DNA of 64,000 bases from Paracyclopina nana (Eukaryota; Arthropoda; Copepoda; Cyclopoida; Cyclopettidae), in the NCBI GenBank assembly GCA_019096065.1, contig JAGUCH010000003.1, positions 8,122,001 through 8,186,000 of the forward strand, written 5' to 3'. Within the stretch, counting starts at the first letter, position 1. Each line of letters starts with the position of its first letter. Below, in pieces: positions 11,686-23,600 of this stretch. The translations under genes and the position numbers were made by a program. A model generated the notes under the pieces. The model made no database searches, was not told the origin of the DNA, and saw only the letters and a list, made by a program, of their open reading frames with translations.

Positions 11686-13376
11686 TCACATTTTCTTCTG
11701 CCAATTCTTCAACTCGTCCAAGAGTCCAATCAGCAGGTGGTTGCCACCCATTTTGGCCACTTCACATCTCACTCTGGAGTCCAAGTCCTCGAGCACTTCC
11801 AAGGTATACTTGAACGAGCCGTATTTTTCGAGGAGCGAAACGCAGTATTTTTTCACCTCGAGATCAGTGGGTCTTTGGCGTAAAATATTCATGATTTGAG
11901 TGTCCTCTGGATGGCTTCTGGAGAGATATAATACGAGAGAGGAAGTCATAATGGGATGTCATGCATGAAGAGATTTGACACGTGGTCACATGAATGCCTT
12001 ACTTGATAGCGTGAACGATAGGAAAGCTAAATTTGCCTTCGGTGAGGTCCTCCGCAAAGCTTTTGTTGGCTGCATACTCGTCCAAGCAGAGGTTGGCATA
12101 GTCGTCTCTGACTTGGAAGTAGAGCCCCAAAAGACTTGTCAACTCCACATAGCAGTTGTCATCATCAGAAAACAATTGCAGCAGACGCACGGCCAAATTG
12201 AAGAGGCCGCCTGCAACAGAAAAAAAGCAGACCTGAGAAAGGTGAAAAAAGCACCAGTCAAAGACTTTCTAAAATAGATAAAACTAGAGATAAACCAAGA
12301 GTGCAGAAGCAAAACTTGGTTAACTTTTGATAAAGAATTTAAAAACTTAACAAAAGCTACTTTGGATGTATATCATATTTTTATGCTTGCGTAGCCTATA
12401 GGTAGCTACAATGGGTTTACGTGTTAGCAAAACATGATTGGATGCTTTGAAATGCTCATAATTAAGTACAATCATAAAAGGAGGTTCTTATTTGTGTCCA
12501 AATTATGCAGCTTTCATATTCTGAGCGTCTCAAAAATACTTGAAGTAGAAAAATATGCTATTATGGAACCCTGAAGATGCATCTTTCTAACCAGTTGCAT
12601 ATAAAGCACATCTTTGTAAAATAAGCGACTCGGTAGAAAATGCCAAAAAAACTCGAAAAAAGCAGACCTGTCTTTCGAATTGTCATTTGCTTGTACTCCT
12701 CCTCCGACGGACACTGATAATTGTCACGCCAGTAGATTTCCATGCCCTGGCCACGATGCAACTCCAGCATTTGCTCACTAAACACTTTGACAGCCTCGGG
12801 ATGGCCAAGATCCAGCACTCGCTCCAGACAAATAAACATGGTGTAGTTTGCAGAGTTAATGGTCGAAGGAACACCATAGATTTTGTGCGCCACTGGAAGG
12901 CCTCGCCTGAATAGAGTAATTGGATTTTATTGAAAACCTTTCAGCTTAATAATAACGGCCACCAAGCTGGTAAAGGACACCTTAAGGCGGATTTCGTCGG
13001 AGCAAGTTTTCCAAGTGCATTAAAAATGGAAGACTAGAAGGAGAAGAGTCCTCCTCTCTTTTAGGGGATATACGATACATGGGAGAAAATTGTATGCTAT
13101 ACAAAAGAATCTGAAGAGGCCAAGATGGTACCTGAGAATCGAATTGTCTTCGATGTCATCCAATAGGAGAGAAGCGTTGTGCAACATCTGCACCAGCTCA
13201 CCGATAGCAGCCACCCTTTCCGCCTCAACTTTGGTCCAGATATTGAAAGAACTCAGCAACTTCTTGCGCACATTCTTGCCAGGAACCTGAAGCAAATACA
13301 GAATGGGCTCCAGCAGAAGTTTGTCCTGGTCCTCGTCATTAGACTTGCTAAATGGCACTTTCCTCTCTAAAGACAT
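11686..13376 (-). CDS. GGPS1: Geranylgeranyl diphosphate synthase
   Basis: Four exons, in transcript order 13376-13132, 12906-12668, 12210-12003 and 11917-11686, join in phase to 307 aa, close to the usual 300. The protein is a trans-prenyltransferase. The first Asp-rich motif DDIED is at residues 73-77 and the second, DDYAN, at 197-201, as in animal GGPP synthases. HxGQG-type substrate residues appear as [12 protein letters not shown]. It makes C20 GGPP from FPP and IPP for protein prenylation and other isoprenoids. The ATG is 9 nt after a strong acceptor (CTCTTTGCAG at 13395-13386) with no convincing local donor upstream. COQ9 ends 253 bp upstream on the same strand, so the gene may be the last cistron of an IBA57-COQ9-GGPS1 unit. 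Confidence 0.93.
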
Positions 13377-13385
13377 CTCCTCTCT

Positions 13386-13395
13386 CTGCAAAGAG
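13386..13395 (-). promoter_or_regulatory. 3' splice site just before the GGPS1 ATG (possible trans-splice site)
   Basis: The polypyrimidine tract and CAG end 9 nt before the ATG and lie 82 nt downstream of the AATAAA that follows COQ9. The short COQ9-GGPS1 interval has only a weak donor (GTAATA). This fits spliced-leader addition, but a small 5'-UTR intron is the alternative. Confidence 0.45.
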
Positions 13396-13466
13396 AAAAG
13401 GCATGAAAGTTGGTCTGTGTTTGTATTACTTTCCCAGCGCTTTGAAGGATGCAACTCGTTCCGAGG

Positions 13467-13472
13467 TTTATT
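13467..13472 (-). terminator. Poly(A) signal AATAAA after COQ9
   Basis: Hexamer about 158 nt past the COQ9 stop and 82 nt before the GGPS1 acceptor. Confidence 0.6.
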
Positions 13473-13629
13473 TAAGTTTAGCAGAAAAATTCGTCTTCAC
13501 TGGAATCATTATTGTCCTTGACGGTTCTTCTCACAATATGAGCTGTGTCGTATTACAGCATGGTATCAGAAAATAGAGTTCCCTTGGGACGTTTGCAAAA
13601 AGTTAATTCAGCAGCATCGGATGAGGCAT

Positions 13630-14415
13630 TCAGCGTGGCAATCCAACAAGAACTTTCAAAGTTGTCCCCAGACTGTTGAGCACTTTGCCAACATCCTCAG
13701 GGCCTCCCTTGACAATGCCACTCAGATCACGGACGTCATCAAATCGGCGGTCAAGAAAGTCCCACGTGGCTTTAAAGTCGCCAGCTGAGCTGTCCTGCAT
13801 CATGGCCAATTCCGTGCTTTTGTAGATGCCCATCAACAGCAGTCGCTTGGTGTACCAGTTGTAGTCGGTGGACTTGTCACCAGCATGAAACCAGAACGAG
13901 TCCACGAGGGTGAGGCCCAAGTGGAGGCTTTTGGGAGCATTTTGAGGCAAAGCCATCATTCCCAGGGCTTGGGACCAGTGATGCAAGTAAGGAATGTTCA
14001 TTTTTAGACGATTCTCCACGTGCTTTCGTAGAAAGGCTGGCTGGCCTTTGTAATTGGCAATCGGGTCGTCCGTCATGACTTTCTCAATGAGAAGGTTGGA
14101 CTTTTCGTAGTGGTGGTGGACAAGATCGATGGGACCGTTGGCCACAAGCCCGGCTGTGACCTTGGGAAAGCCCATGGAATCAACTGCCTTTTCAATGGCC
14201 TCCTTAGTCCACCCATGATCAGGAACGAATTTCAGAGAAGCGTCCAAAACTTGAGCACGCAGAAACTCATCCTCATCAGCCATCTTTTGCCGAGATTCAT
14301 TCATTTTGGCAGTCTCCTCGACCTTTTGAGTGAATTCATCATGCTTCTGCAGCTGATGTGCAAAAGTTGCAATTGACCTTGTTGTCCTCAAGGGCCCAAT
14401 CCTGATAAGAAACAT
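13630..14415 (-). CDS. COQ9: Ubiquinone biosynthesis protein COQ9, mitochondrial
   Basis: Single-exon, 261 aa. COQ9 is the lipid-binding partner of COQ7 in the mitochondrial CoQ synthesis complex. The start at 14415 (MFLIRIGPLRTTRSIATFA) gives an Arg-rich, acid-free presequence typical of matrix import; the frame extends 7 codons further but only into the splice acceptor. Family signatures include GWTKEAIEKAV, a long His/Tyr helix (VHHHYEKSNLL), and a C-terminal region with ALGMMALPQNAP and WFHAGDKSTDYNWYTKR, the hallmark of the COQ9 domain. Human COQ9 is 318 aa; the difference is at the N-terminus. An acceptor (TTTTTTGCAG) ends 15 nt before the ATG and lies 73 nt after an AATAAA that closes IBA57. 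Confidence 0.93.
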   Translation of the reverse strand: MFLIRIGPLRTTRSIATFAHQLQKHDEFTQKVEETAKMNESRQKMADEDEFLRAQVLDASLKFVPDHGWTKEAIEKAVDSMGFPKVTAGLVANGPIDLVHHHYEKSNLLIEKVMTDDPIANYKGQPAFLRKHVENRLKMNIPYLHHWSQALGMMALPQNAPKSLHLGLTLVDSFWFHAGDKSTDYNWYTKRLLLMGIYKSTELAMMQDSSAGDFKATWDFLDRRFDDVRDLSGIVKGGPEDVGKVLNSLGTTLKVLVGLPR

Positions 14416-14430
14416 TTTGAGCTCTCCTGC

Positions 14431-14440
14431 CTGCAAAAAA
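14431..14440 (-). promoter_or_regulatory. 3' splice site just before the COQ9 ATG (possible trans-splice site)
   Basis: TTTTTTGCAG precedes the COQ9 start by 15 nt. The IBA57-COQ9 interval lacks a strong GTAAG/GTGAG donor on this strand. Spacing to the upstream AATAAA (73 nt) is like that at GGPS1 (82 nt). Confidence 0.45.
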
Positions 14441-14502
14441 GAGAGAGAACATGTTTGAATTGGTGCTGCAGCCTTATCTTTGCTTATCGCATAGGAAGCA
14501 TT

Positions 14503-14508
14503 TTTATT
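14503..14508 (-). terminator. Poly(A) signal AATAAA after IBA57
   Basis: Hexamer about 200 nt past the IBA57 stop. The implied 3' UTR covers the whole plus-strand F0-like exon at 14518-14701. Confidence 0.6.
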
Positions 14509-14517
14509 GCATCAAAA

Positions 14518-14701
14518 ATGGCGGCCATGTTTGAATCCTTGGAAGAGGTGGGTGTGTACGACCAGATGGATCCAATGGTCCACAATCCAGGGGGATGGTT
14601 CATTGACGTCCACGAGACAAACTACGATTTCAACAAGAGATTTCCCGTCCTTGGTCACCACTCAGTGGGCGAACTGATTCTTTTAGTGGTCAAAGAAATA
14701 G
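14518..14701 (+). CDS. Divergent kindlin F0-type first exon (candidate alternative first exon of kindlin A)
   Basis: Open from ATG (MAAMFES...) for 61 codons plus one base, ending at a consensus donor (G|GTAAGC). Residues about 29-61 follow the F0 pattern of the two standard kindlin exons: W.IDVHET aligns with W.L.VFVTDL, then R...V.G, then (I/V)G(V/E)(M/L)I..LV.E(L/I)G at the exon end. The splice phase (+1) is identical to that of both kindlin first exons. Joining to 31548 would give EI-D-IAMDW in frame with kindlin A. It lies between COQ9 and IBA57 on the opposite strand, inside the presumed IBA57 3' UTR. Conserved Gly-Gly and Lys of the GGVM(I/L)(R/K)LV core are replaced (GELILLVV), so the F0 surface would differ. 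It could instead be a dying duplicate exon. Confidence 0.6.
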
Positions 14702-14708
14702 GTAAGCC

Positions 14709-15674
14709 TCAATTATGTATCTTGTTTTGCGGAGTTTTGGGAGCTTTGGCTGGCCACCATTCAGGAATTTGATATTTTGCTTCCACACCACACACAAATA
14801 GTTGTTGTGCAGCTTCACATTGCTCAAGCCTGAGCAAGCCAATGGCTGATGTACCCAAATGGCCAATGACCTTGCCCACTTTTTTCCCATTCCCGTCCAA
14901 CACGTCTTCATTAGAATTGATACTTCCTAAATGACTAGATAAGCTCAGTGGAACGACCCTTTTTCGGATCACTCCGGTGTGGTGGGTTCTTGCAGTGAGC
15001 TCTTGTCCTAAGTAGCAGCCCTTGTGGAAGCTCACTCCATGCATGTAGTCTAGGTTGAATTCAAGGGGCGTCACCTTGCCACTTTGAATCTCATCCAATC
15101 CCTCGCAGATTCCGAGTTGATATCGAAGTTTTCTATAAGAATCGTCGCTTTGCTCAAAGTTCTCCAGGCTTGAGCTGATGACTCTAAATCCCAAGTTTTT
15201 CAGCCTCGTGTCTTTGTAATGGTCGTTGTCTTTTAACTCTTCTGGGATCTTTTCCAATGGCTCATCCGAGTCGAAAATAGCACCAATTGAACATGGCGAG
15301 ACTGATATTTCGATCTTCCTCTTCACTTTGAATATTTTCAAATGTTTGACAAGCTTCTCCGAAAGTTGGTGATCACAGTCGATTAAGTAGGTAGAAGGGT
15401 CCTTTTTCATAATGAACGTGTCAAACAAAACACGGCCTTGAGTGTTGAGGAACATGCAGAAAATGGAGGGCAATTTTAAATGTTGCTCGTCCAAGTGCTT
15501 GACATCATTTGTGACTAAGCCTTGCAGAAATTCTGAAGCCTCGTTGCCCTCCACTTTGACGATGGCTCGGTTTTTCAGCAGACATTTGTGCAAAACTGCC
15601 TTTTTGTCACTCGTTGAGAAACACCTTTGGAGACTTCCCGTCAACTGGCGAACGGATAAGAGCTTCATAGTCAT
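14709..15674 (-). CDS. IBA57: Mitochondrial Fe-S cluster assembly factor IBA57
   Basis: Single-exon, 321 aa, folate-binding GcvT/YgfZ-type protein needed for late-stage 4Fe-4S cluster assembly with ISCA1/2 in mitochondria. The diagnostic motif KGCYLGQE is at residues 218-225, followed by ARTHHTGVIRKR. The N-terminal part has FLQGLVTND and FLNTQGRVLFD, both typical of this family. The chosen start (MTMKLLSVRQLTGSLQRCF) gives a basic, Ser/Arg-rich mitochondrial presequence. An acceptor (CATGTTGCAG) ends 2 nt before this ATG, so the longer upstream frame is intronic or leader. IBA57 appears to be first in the IBA57-COQ9-GGPS1 series. Its 3' UTR overlaps the plus-strand F0-like exon. Confidence 0.93.
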   Translation of the reverse strand: MTMKLLSVRQLTGSLQRCFSTSDKKAVLHKCLLKNRAIVKVEGNEASEFLQGLVTNDVKHLDEQHLKLPSIFCMFLNTQGRVLFDTFIMKKDPSTYLIDCDHQLSEKLVKHLKIFKVKRKIEISVSPCSIGAIFDSDEPLEKIPEELKDNDHYKDTRLKNLGFRVISSSLENFEQSDDSYRKLRYQLGICEGLDEIQSGKVTPLEFNLDYMHGVSFHKGCYLGQELTARTHHTGVIRKRVVPLSLSSHLGSINSNEDVLDGNGKKVGKVIGHLGTSAIGLLRLEQCEAAQQLFVCGVEAKYQIPEWWPAKAPKTPQNKIHN

Positions 15675-15737
15675 TCCTGCAACATGACACGAAACTAAAG
15701 AACTGTATTCAACACTTGTCTGTGATTCACTTTCCAA

Positions 15738-17601
15738 ATCGGAACTTTGTTATTTTGTAAGTTGTTGCAGAATCAGCGTTACCAGAATAATAACTCTAAT
15801 GAAAAAAGCCAGCCCCTTTTCAGTTAATTCTCTTAGCTAAAAGAATTTCAACTGGAAAAGCGGTATAATATTTTGAATAACTAATCAACAATTGTTGAAG
15901 CGTGAGTGCAAGTAAAGGCAAAAAGTGAGGAATATAATAAGAAATTGCAACTTTTTTTCATGAGTCAGAAATGCTCTATCTGGCTCCGCTGTCGAATCAT
16001 AACAAACAAGTCATGAAAGCAGAGCAACGAAAGTTACCCTCATCCAACTTATGATCTCCCGAAAAACCAATCATATTCACTTGCACACAGCATAAATTTA
16101 ATTTTCTCAGAGATTAATTAATTTCAAACAGCTGATTGATTTTAAATTCTTAATACACTAGCAAAAAATGTGAATTTAACTTGCTTGAATTGAAAAAAAG
16201 GCCTTAAAAAGTGGGGCTCGTGTTAAAGTTGATAACTTCAGTTAGTTCAAAAGTTCGCCAAAAGAGAGGGCGTTAATCGCAGCCGATGAGGAGCAAGAGC
16301 GCCATCTTTGTAAGTCGTCCCAACTTGAAGAACCGGTTCGAACGCGAGCGCAAAGACAGGTGGCGGGTCAAAGTCCCGACCCTTAACACCCATTTTAAGA
16401 CCACAACGGGCAAGCTGAGGCCAAAGTCTGGTAGCCATTGGACTGTTTCACTCGTAAATCGTGGAGTTGCACTGGTTTTCCTGCGGCCATGTTAGTGCAA
16501 AAATCGAGGAATGGGCTGATTTTTCGTCCACATGGCCGATTGTCGTCATCTGAGCCGTCGCTGAGTTGAGCTGCGGCTCGCGCTCGTCGTTGGGACTTTG
16601 GTTGGTGGTGGAAGATGACGAAGTCGTCGCTCGCCACACCAGAATGCTTTGCCTGTTAGTTGGCCGCAACCCCGTGCCCAAAATGTTCGGCCTCATCATC
16701 AGCATCAGGTGTGCGTGACCGAGAAAATTCCTCGCAAAAAAGTGTGAACAACAAGGTCTGTCTTGTCATATTCAAAGTCCCCTTGGAAAAAAGTGCACTT
16801 TCTAAGGCTTCGTTTTTATGGCCAACATTTATTTTCGGGTGGCCTGTGTCATAAACCTGCGCGCCTCAAATTTCTGCCTCCCTTTGCACTTTTCTCAATC
16901 ATTATTAGCGCAAACGTTGCAGCTTCAAAAGCTTCTTTTGCGGGGAGCAAAGCTAGATTTTCAATCCCACGCACTGCTGTACTCATTAGTTTTAGGTTTT
17001 GCCAGCACAAACGTCATTGAACGCTTGAGCAGCAGCGCATTTGGTTATTTCTGCTTTAATAGCTTTTTGGCCATGGCGTGCTTTTGTGACTTATTATCTG
17101 TCTTCGATGATCAAAAGCGGGCCATTTTTACCCCAACAATGTAACTTGGTCCGTATATGGCCCTTTTCCAAGCTCATTTTTGACCACATCAAGCCCCCGC
17201 GATAGCATCTCTTGTACTATCTCAGATACAAGCCAAGATTCCCTGGAACAATTGATGACTTCTCAATTTCCGAGTATTTTAGTTGTAGTTTAGGACCCAT
17301 GAGTCACGCGCAAGTGTGATATAGAGATTCTTCCCGGCTTTGAATATGACTTGAATATCAGTCAAGAAGCTTGTCTTGAGCTTCAATTTGGCAAGGTGCC
17401 CAAAATTATAGAGGAGCAGTCAAAGGTTGCAGAGAAAGCCTAGAGCGCTTTGAACACATCATCATCGCGGAGGAGAGCATGCAGTTCGCCAGCAGCAGCT
17501 AAAAATTGTTTAGACGAACTTCATCTGCAGCCTGGCCTGGACTGTTCGTTTTTTCGCTGTGCTTCAAGTGAGAGTGAGCGAAGAATAATTTTTTCGCCAC
17601 C
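15738..17601. other. Intergenic: IBA57 / kindlin A 5' regions
   Basis: Presumed promoter DNA of IBA57 (minus) and kindlin A (plus). The part 16260-16700 is richer in GC and CpG than its surroundings. Several open frames run through it on both strands (for example minus 16637-16395), with an acceptor-like CTAAC...GCAG inside. None can be tied to a known protein, so no gene is called. It is a candidate CpG-rich promoter or short noncoding transcript. Confidence 0.35.
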
Positions 17602-20600
17602 ATGAACAACAGTGGACTCCTTAAAGGGGGCCTCCCCGTCAGTGATGGGTCCTGGACCCTGACAGTGTTTGTCACAGATCTCCAGGTCGAACGCAGCCTC
17701 AGGGTGCGTGGAGATCTCCACATTGGTGGCGTCATGATTAGACTCGTCGATGAACTAGGTAAGATCCCACTTCTATATGGCCTTTGATTAAGACCCCGAA
17801 TGCCGGCGAGAACCGACAAAGCTGCCAAGGGTCGGCCAAGCCTGATGATACCAAAATTGACATTTTTTATATTTATCGCAGCTTGCTTGCTGATCGAAGG
17901 TTGTTCGTTTTTTCATGAAATTCCCCGCGTGCTTTGTACGTAGTACATTGATCAGTCATCCACTTTAATGCTTTTGTGTGGCATTATCTCATTGTGATGA
18001 TCTCCCTTTTTTTGACCTATTATTCAAGCACTTCCTTGGCCCTAAATTATGTGGTCACATTTTCAAAAGGGGGCTGCTACAGCGGGAGATAGTTCGGGTA
18101 AAAAAGCATCATCAACCAGCTCACGGCTGGATGGCACCTTAACCACAAGAAGATCCGCAGCAAAGACGTGCTGCGGTTCAAGGCACGCATTACTTCCACT
18201 CCACGTATGCATGAACCATGTCCGCCTCCATAATGCCCGAATGCTTCTTTATATATGCCTGCCTGCCTGCCTGGGCTGCCCAAAGAGGAAGAAATCTTGA
18301 ACCCCTTAATTTGCCAAATGTGAGAAGTGATGCCTCCATTTCAATTTCCCGAGCCAGGACTAGAATTACGATAATGCTAGATTTTCACCACTTGATCTTT
18401 GACTCATTTCCAGTCTAATGCCAAGACCTTTTTTCGCAATTTCTTCTCCCACCACATCAGTTTTATCCTACACTTAGGAATTTGCTCAAGAGTTTTAGTG
18501 CCATCGTTTGCGGTGGTCCTGCTGTAGCTTTGCACCAAGAAATATGCGTCCCCTTCGAAAATTGGACTTGAATTTATTGTCACCATTTGCCTTTGGAGGA
18601 GAGGTGAAAAAATGTCTCAATGCAGCTCGTCCTATGCTCTATGGAAATTCCCTTCAATTTGACGAGGGTCACTGGCTAAGAGTCCGGTATGCATGCATGT
18701 GGTGACGTTTTTTGCCCATTACTCTTCCTGCTTTGCCTCATCTCCATTGTTGAAAACACGTGAGGAAGATTTTACGCCTCATGCTGAAGAACAATTCCTA
18801 ACGTTACACATGCACATCGGGTCATTTCCCACTAGCTAAGTCCTGGCCCATTTTCACGAGGTGCATTTGGGGCTATAAAGGGAATGATGATTTTCCCTTC
18901 AGATTCTAAGCTTGGCAGCATCCTCTGACTTTTATGGCATAATTGCTCGACTCGGGTCGCCGTCCTAAAATGTCTAGTGCAATTAGGCTTCGATTCCCTG
19001 AGCGATGATACGAAGAGGTCTACTTGTTGCGCAACTTCTCATCTCGTCGTCGCATCTGCGGAATTTTGGGAGCCCGTGGGCTTTCCTAAAATCCCCATTC
19101 CTCGTTGGGCCACGCTAATTTGCCTAAGTAGACGTGACCTCCTTTTTTCAGTTGTTGCATTCCCGAAATTGCTTCATGACTGGTGAATAAATGGTTTTGC
19201 CTGGTCATCGCGCTAATCCTTGGGTTCTTTGCGTGTGTGCGCATTGTGCTAATAATGATGATAGCGCTCTTTATTGGCTGAGAAAGGCTTTTAGACGTGC
19301 GTGATTAATCCATTATACTTTCACGATTGAAATCACGCGAGCGCAAAAAGTCCACACAGAGTTCTAGACTGGAAAGTGGTGAGACGCTACCCGCAATATT
19401 AATCTTGCGTGTGATTTATGTCGTGCATTTTGCCCACCACTTCATTAATTGGCACTGGTGAATTTATAGTTTGATGGTTAATTAAAGCTCGCCCCGGCTG
19501 CTGAGTGGTGAGAGCAAAAAGCCGGTTCACTCCATAAACTAGAAGGAGTTTTTTCTCTCCTCTCCTGCAGTGAGTAAATAATGACGTCCAGCCACTTTCT
19601 CAGGGCTGAATCCAGTTTTTTTGGGGGGGTACCTCCGCTTTCCTTGAAATGGGTTTTGTTTTTCTCCATGATGCCCTTTTTTAGCTTGCCCGCGCGCATA
19701 TCATTATTTCTCGTGAAATGATGTGGGGGCAGTAAAAAAAATGTCGCATCATCCTTCATAACGATTACACAACAACTAGAGTTCTTTCCATTTTATGGTA
19801 CCCACCACTACTGCACTGTAGTGATATGCTATGAAGACAGCGAAATTGGAGATTTCAATGGTAGCACAATTACCGCGCTTTTGATAAATTGGAGCACCGC
19901 CGCTGATGTTGGGCTGGCAAGCAATTCATTTTCTTTTGATGCGAAATTCCTTCTTGATTGCAGCAGCAGAAAGATCTACGGCGAGGTCATCTCGTACTAC
20001 CATCATAAATTACTTGCTTCAAGCTCTGAAAGATGTGCAAATGAGCGTCTAAAGTGTATTATGAGCATTTGTAAGCAATTTTTCATTTTTCGTTCGAAAG
20101 TGATGACCATCTCTGATAGAAGATGCCCTTCGGCTTGAAAAATACTAATTTGACGCTGCCGCAGCAGCTGCTGATCTTTCCGAAATAATTATCCAAAATC
20201 TCCAGCAGCGGCCGGAGAAGCTTGCATAATAAATGAACGTGCTTCAATTGTGTACTTTATGCACAAAAGGGCTAGCCACTTCATCCTTGTCAAGTTTCTT
20301 CCTGCAATTCACATCAAAGTGATAAGTCATGTTTCTCCCCCTTCAACTTCGCGAGAGATGTACCAGAAGTTTTAGATGTGGCAGCAAAAAAGAAACGAGC
20401 ATCTCAAAGTTTGATTACATTAAAAAAGTTGTTGTACACAAAACATGAGAAGTAGCCGCAGTAGCAGCATAGAAAATGACTCGAAGGCTTAACAATCCGT
20501 GACGACCTTTGGCCATGGCAAAACTTCTTGCTTGATGGACGTTTAAAATGAGATTAAGGTAGCCATATAGCTTTGCATTATTGTGGTTCGCTCCTCCTCG

Positions 20601-23600
20601 CGGCTACACGCGGCATACGAATCGAAAGTGTTGCTGTCCTACTTCTTTGCCTTCTTGTCCTCCTTCCAAGAAGAATGTGCTAAAATAAGGATGTCCGGAA
20701 TAGATTTCGGTCTTCTGTCGCGAGAATGGGCCATTGCACTGCTACTGCTGCTATCAATTTCTGGAGCCTGAGAGAGACCTTGAGCAAACTTGAGATGCGA
20801 GATAGCAAAGCTCCGAAAAATGATGGAATTATGCTCCTCAACGTGGAATGTCAAGAAGGAGAACATAATAGTAGTAGTCACCCCCCAAGCTCAGCCCGGA
20901 AAGTGCATGTCGACGCAAAGCAGTGGGAAATCAAGCTGAGGTCAAAAGGTCTATGGTTCAAATTGAATTTCCAAGACAAACGAATCTAACGCACAAAAGC
21001 CCCCCATTTTTTCTCCTTCAGTTGGCTGGCCCCCAAAAGTCAAGCTGAACAATTGATCCCTCAAGGGAGATCTTTAAGAATGATGATGATCATCACCCTT
21101 GACCCGTGAAATATGGCCTTTTGCGAGGCAAAACTTGGTAACCATCCATCTTGTGACGCAGGCTCGCATTTCGTGATTGGAACTTTCATTTTGGCAACCC
21201 CTTCGTCTTAATGCTAGCTTTTTGTGAAGTTCGCCCCATTACACAAATTGAGCTATTTTTTGATAAATTCTCTGATGATGATGATTGGATGTTTTTGAGT
21301 CTAAAATTACCGGGTGGTTTGTGCGTAAGTGCATTATGATGATGATGGGCGATTGGCCGAGCCAACATCTCATCATTTTTGCATATTAAAGCTAGCATTC
21401 GACATGCCATTCTGGGGGCCACAAAGGGCGTATTTTCACGCAATTTTCAAGTGGTGCTGAAGTAATTTTCTCCCATGGAATGCATCAAGTTTCCTTCTTC
21501 TGCTAAAAGTTTCCTCGAGGAGCAAAAAATATAAGGAAGTTCCTTCTGAATTTCATGAATATAGAAGAGCAGCAAACGCAGAATGTTGCTAGCTCTAGTT
21601 TTTTGAGCATGCATTGAGTGATGCAAAATTAGAGCGTTTTTGCAGCTCCGACGCGGCCTGGCCCGATCTGGTAATCTGATGCTACTTTACTTGAGAAAAT
21701 GTCATATTTGTGAGAGAGAATTCCTTGCCGACATTTGCGAGATTAGTCACGTGATTGATGATCTTTGACACATCTTGTTTGCTTCGAAGAAAACGCGAGC
21801 ACCCAAAGAGATTTTGTTGTTGTGGAGAAAAGTCCCTGCTGAGAGTTGGTTTCGTCTATGTCCAATTGAGATTTTCAATTGAAGAAGAACCCCCAAAAAC
21901 GTCGGTGTATGTGGCCACCATCGCCCACTGCGCGCTGCCTTTCACAATCGTATATTACATTGTGGAAATGTCAAGGCAATTTAGGTCTAAAAGATGCACT
22001 TGGCAGCAGACCCATTTCCCTTCCTTAAATCAACAGTCTTTCCAGGAAGCCCAACTTCAGCGCTCTGCGGAGGCCATTTTCCAATTTGAGAAATGGTGTA
22101 CGAGCACTACCAGATTTTCTCGAAGCCTTTGGCTCATGTCTCTGAGCCCCTGCGCTCATTTGTCTCAATCCATCCAATACAGCTCACAGAGAGCTAATTG
22201 TCCAGAGTCAGACTTTGACATTTGAACTGCGTTTCGGCTGCACTAGATGGAAAACAAGCAAAAGCACTTTAAAGCCACAGCTGAAGCAAGCTTCTTTCCT
22301 CTAGCTGTAATGTGTATTGGATCAGGTTTGCAGCAGCAGAAGCCGCAAACCTGCGGTTTTTCCAGCAAAATATCAAATTGCACTTTTGACCCAAGGTAAT
22401 TGAGAGGGGAAATTACTTTTAATGCCACACGCCCCTTTTGGCACCCTGATAAAAATAACCTTCCCGGCTAAGCCAGTAAATGCATTTTCGAGGAATCAAT
22501 GCACTCTTTCAATTATAATACCGTGTAACATGAGGCCATAAAATGCAAGCTATACCGTACTATGCGAAGTACAGGCAAGATGAATTCCACGCTATATGTA
22601 GCTGGCCTAGCCAGAGTGAGGTCTGATGTGAATTTTGATGCGTGAAATAAGGAGGGCCTGTAATGCGAGGTCTTCAGACAAATAACTATGCATTTACTTT
22701 CTTTAACTACACCATCGCCTAATAGCAATTTTGCCCTACAGTGCATTAGTGAAGGCTTGGAAAAAACCTAGAAAGACACATTTTGGGGGCAGCAGCAGGC
22801 AGCTAGTGAGGGGTAATCTTTTGATGGATCTTTTCATTTTTTTTTTCCACTCGAGCTGGCAACAGTGACATGCCCTCTTAGTTGTTTTTGTGCCTTTTTG
22901 GGTCCCCCTTGCTCACAGAAGGAGTGAGACATTTCAGATCGAATGAAGCTTCCCACTGATTCCATTGGTTTAACAAAATGACTTGACACTGGCAAAAGTC
23001 GACGATCATCATTTTCCAACAAGCCTTTCTTTGTCTAGTCACTCTCTCTTATTTAGTTGTGCTAGGGCCTCAGGTCCATAACTTGTTTGTTCCTCCAGTC
23101 CATAAAAGATGGCGGCGGCGGGGGGCTAGATCTTTATTGCTAAAATGGGGGTAGGGATCTGCATGCCAGCTCAATCATCATTATTTAACCACGTGGATGT
23201 ACCTACGAAATAGGTCATTTTCTCTTACTTCGCTAAATTGACGTTGACATACACCATGTTTAGAGAGCCTTTGATCAAGCTGACTCACTGTGCAATGCAC
23301 AAGAGCTTGATGAATATTCTAATTTCAAGACTTGAAAGAGCAGTCGTAAATCAAGACCTCCCAAAAGCGAAGTGGGGTGTAAATCATAATTTTGCACAAT
23401 GAGTGTTGAACGTCAGCTTTGAGAGAGTGTCACCATAAATATGACTGATTTATTCTCTTGCAGGTAAGCGAAAAGATGTGGAAGAAAGCTGTGAGCATTT
23501 TTTACACCTTGGCATGGCGGCAAAATGAGCAATCAGCAGTCAGGAATATTGATGATGATTTGCGTTAACCCTCATTGATCCCTTTCAACAAAGGCTCGGG

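Noticed and set aside
16247..16705. Overlapping frames on both strands upstream of IBA57
   Set aside because: Open because of GC-richer composition. An acceptor-like site exists, but no exon chain or known protein results.
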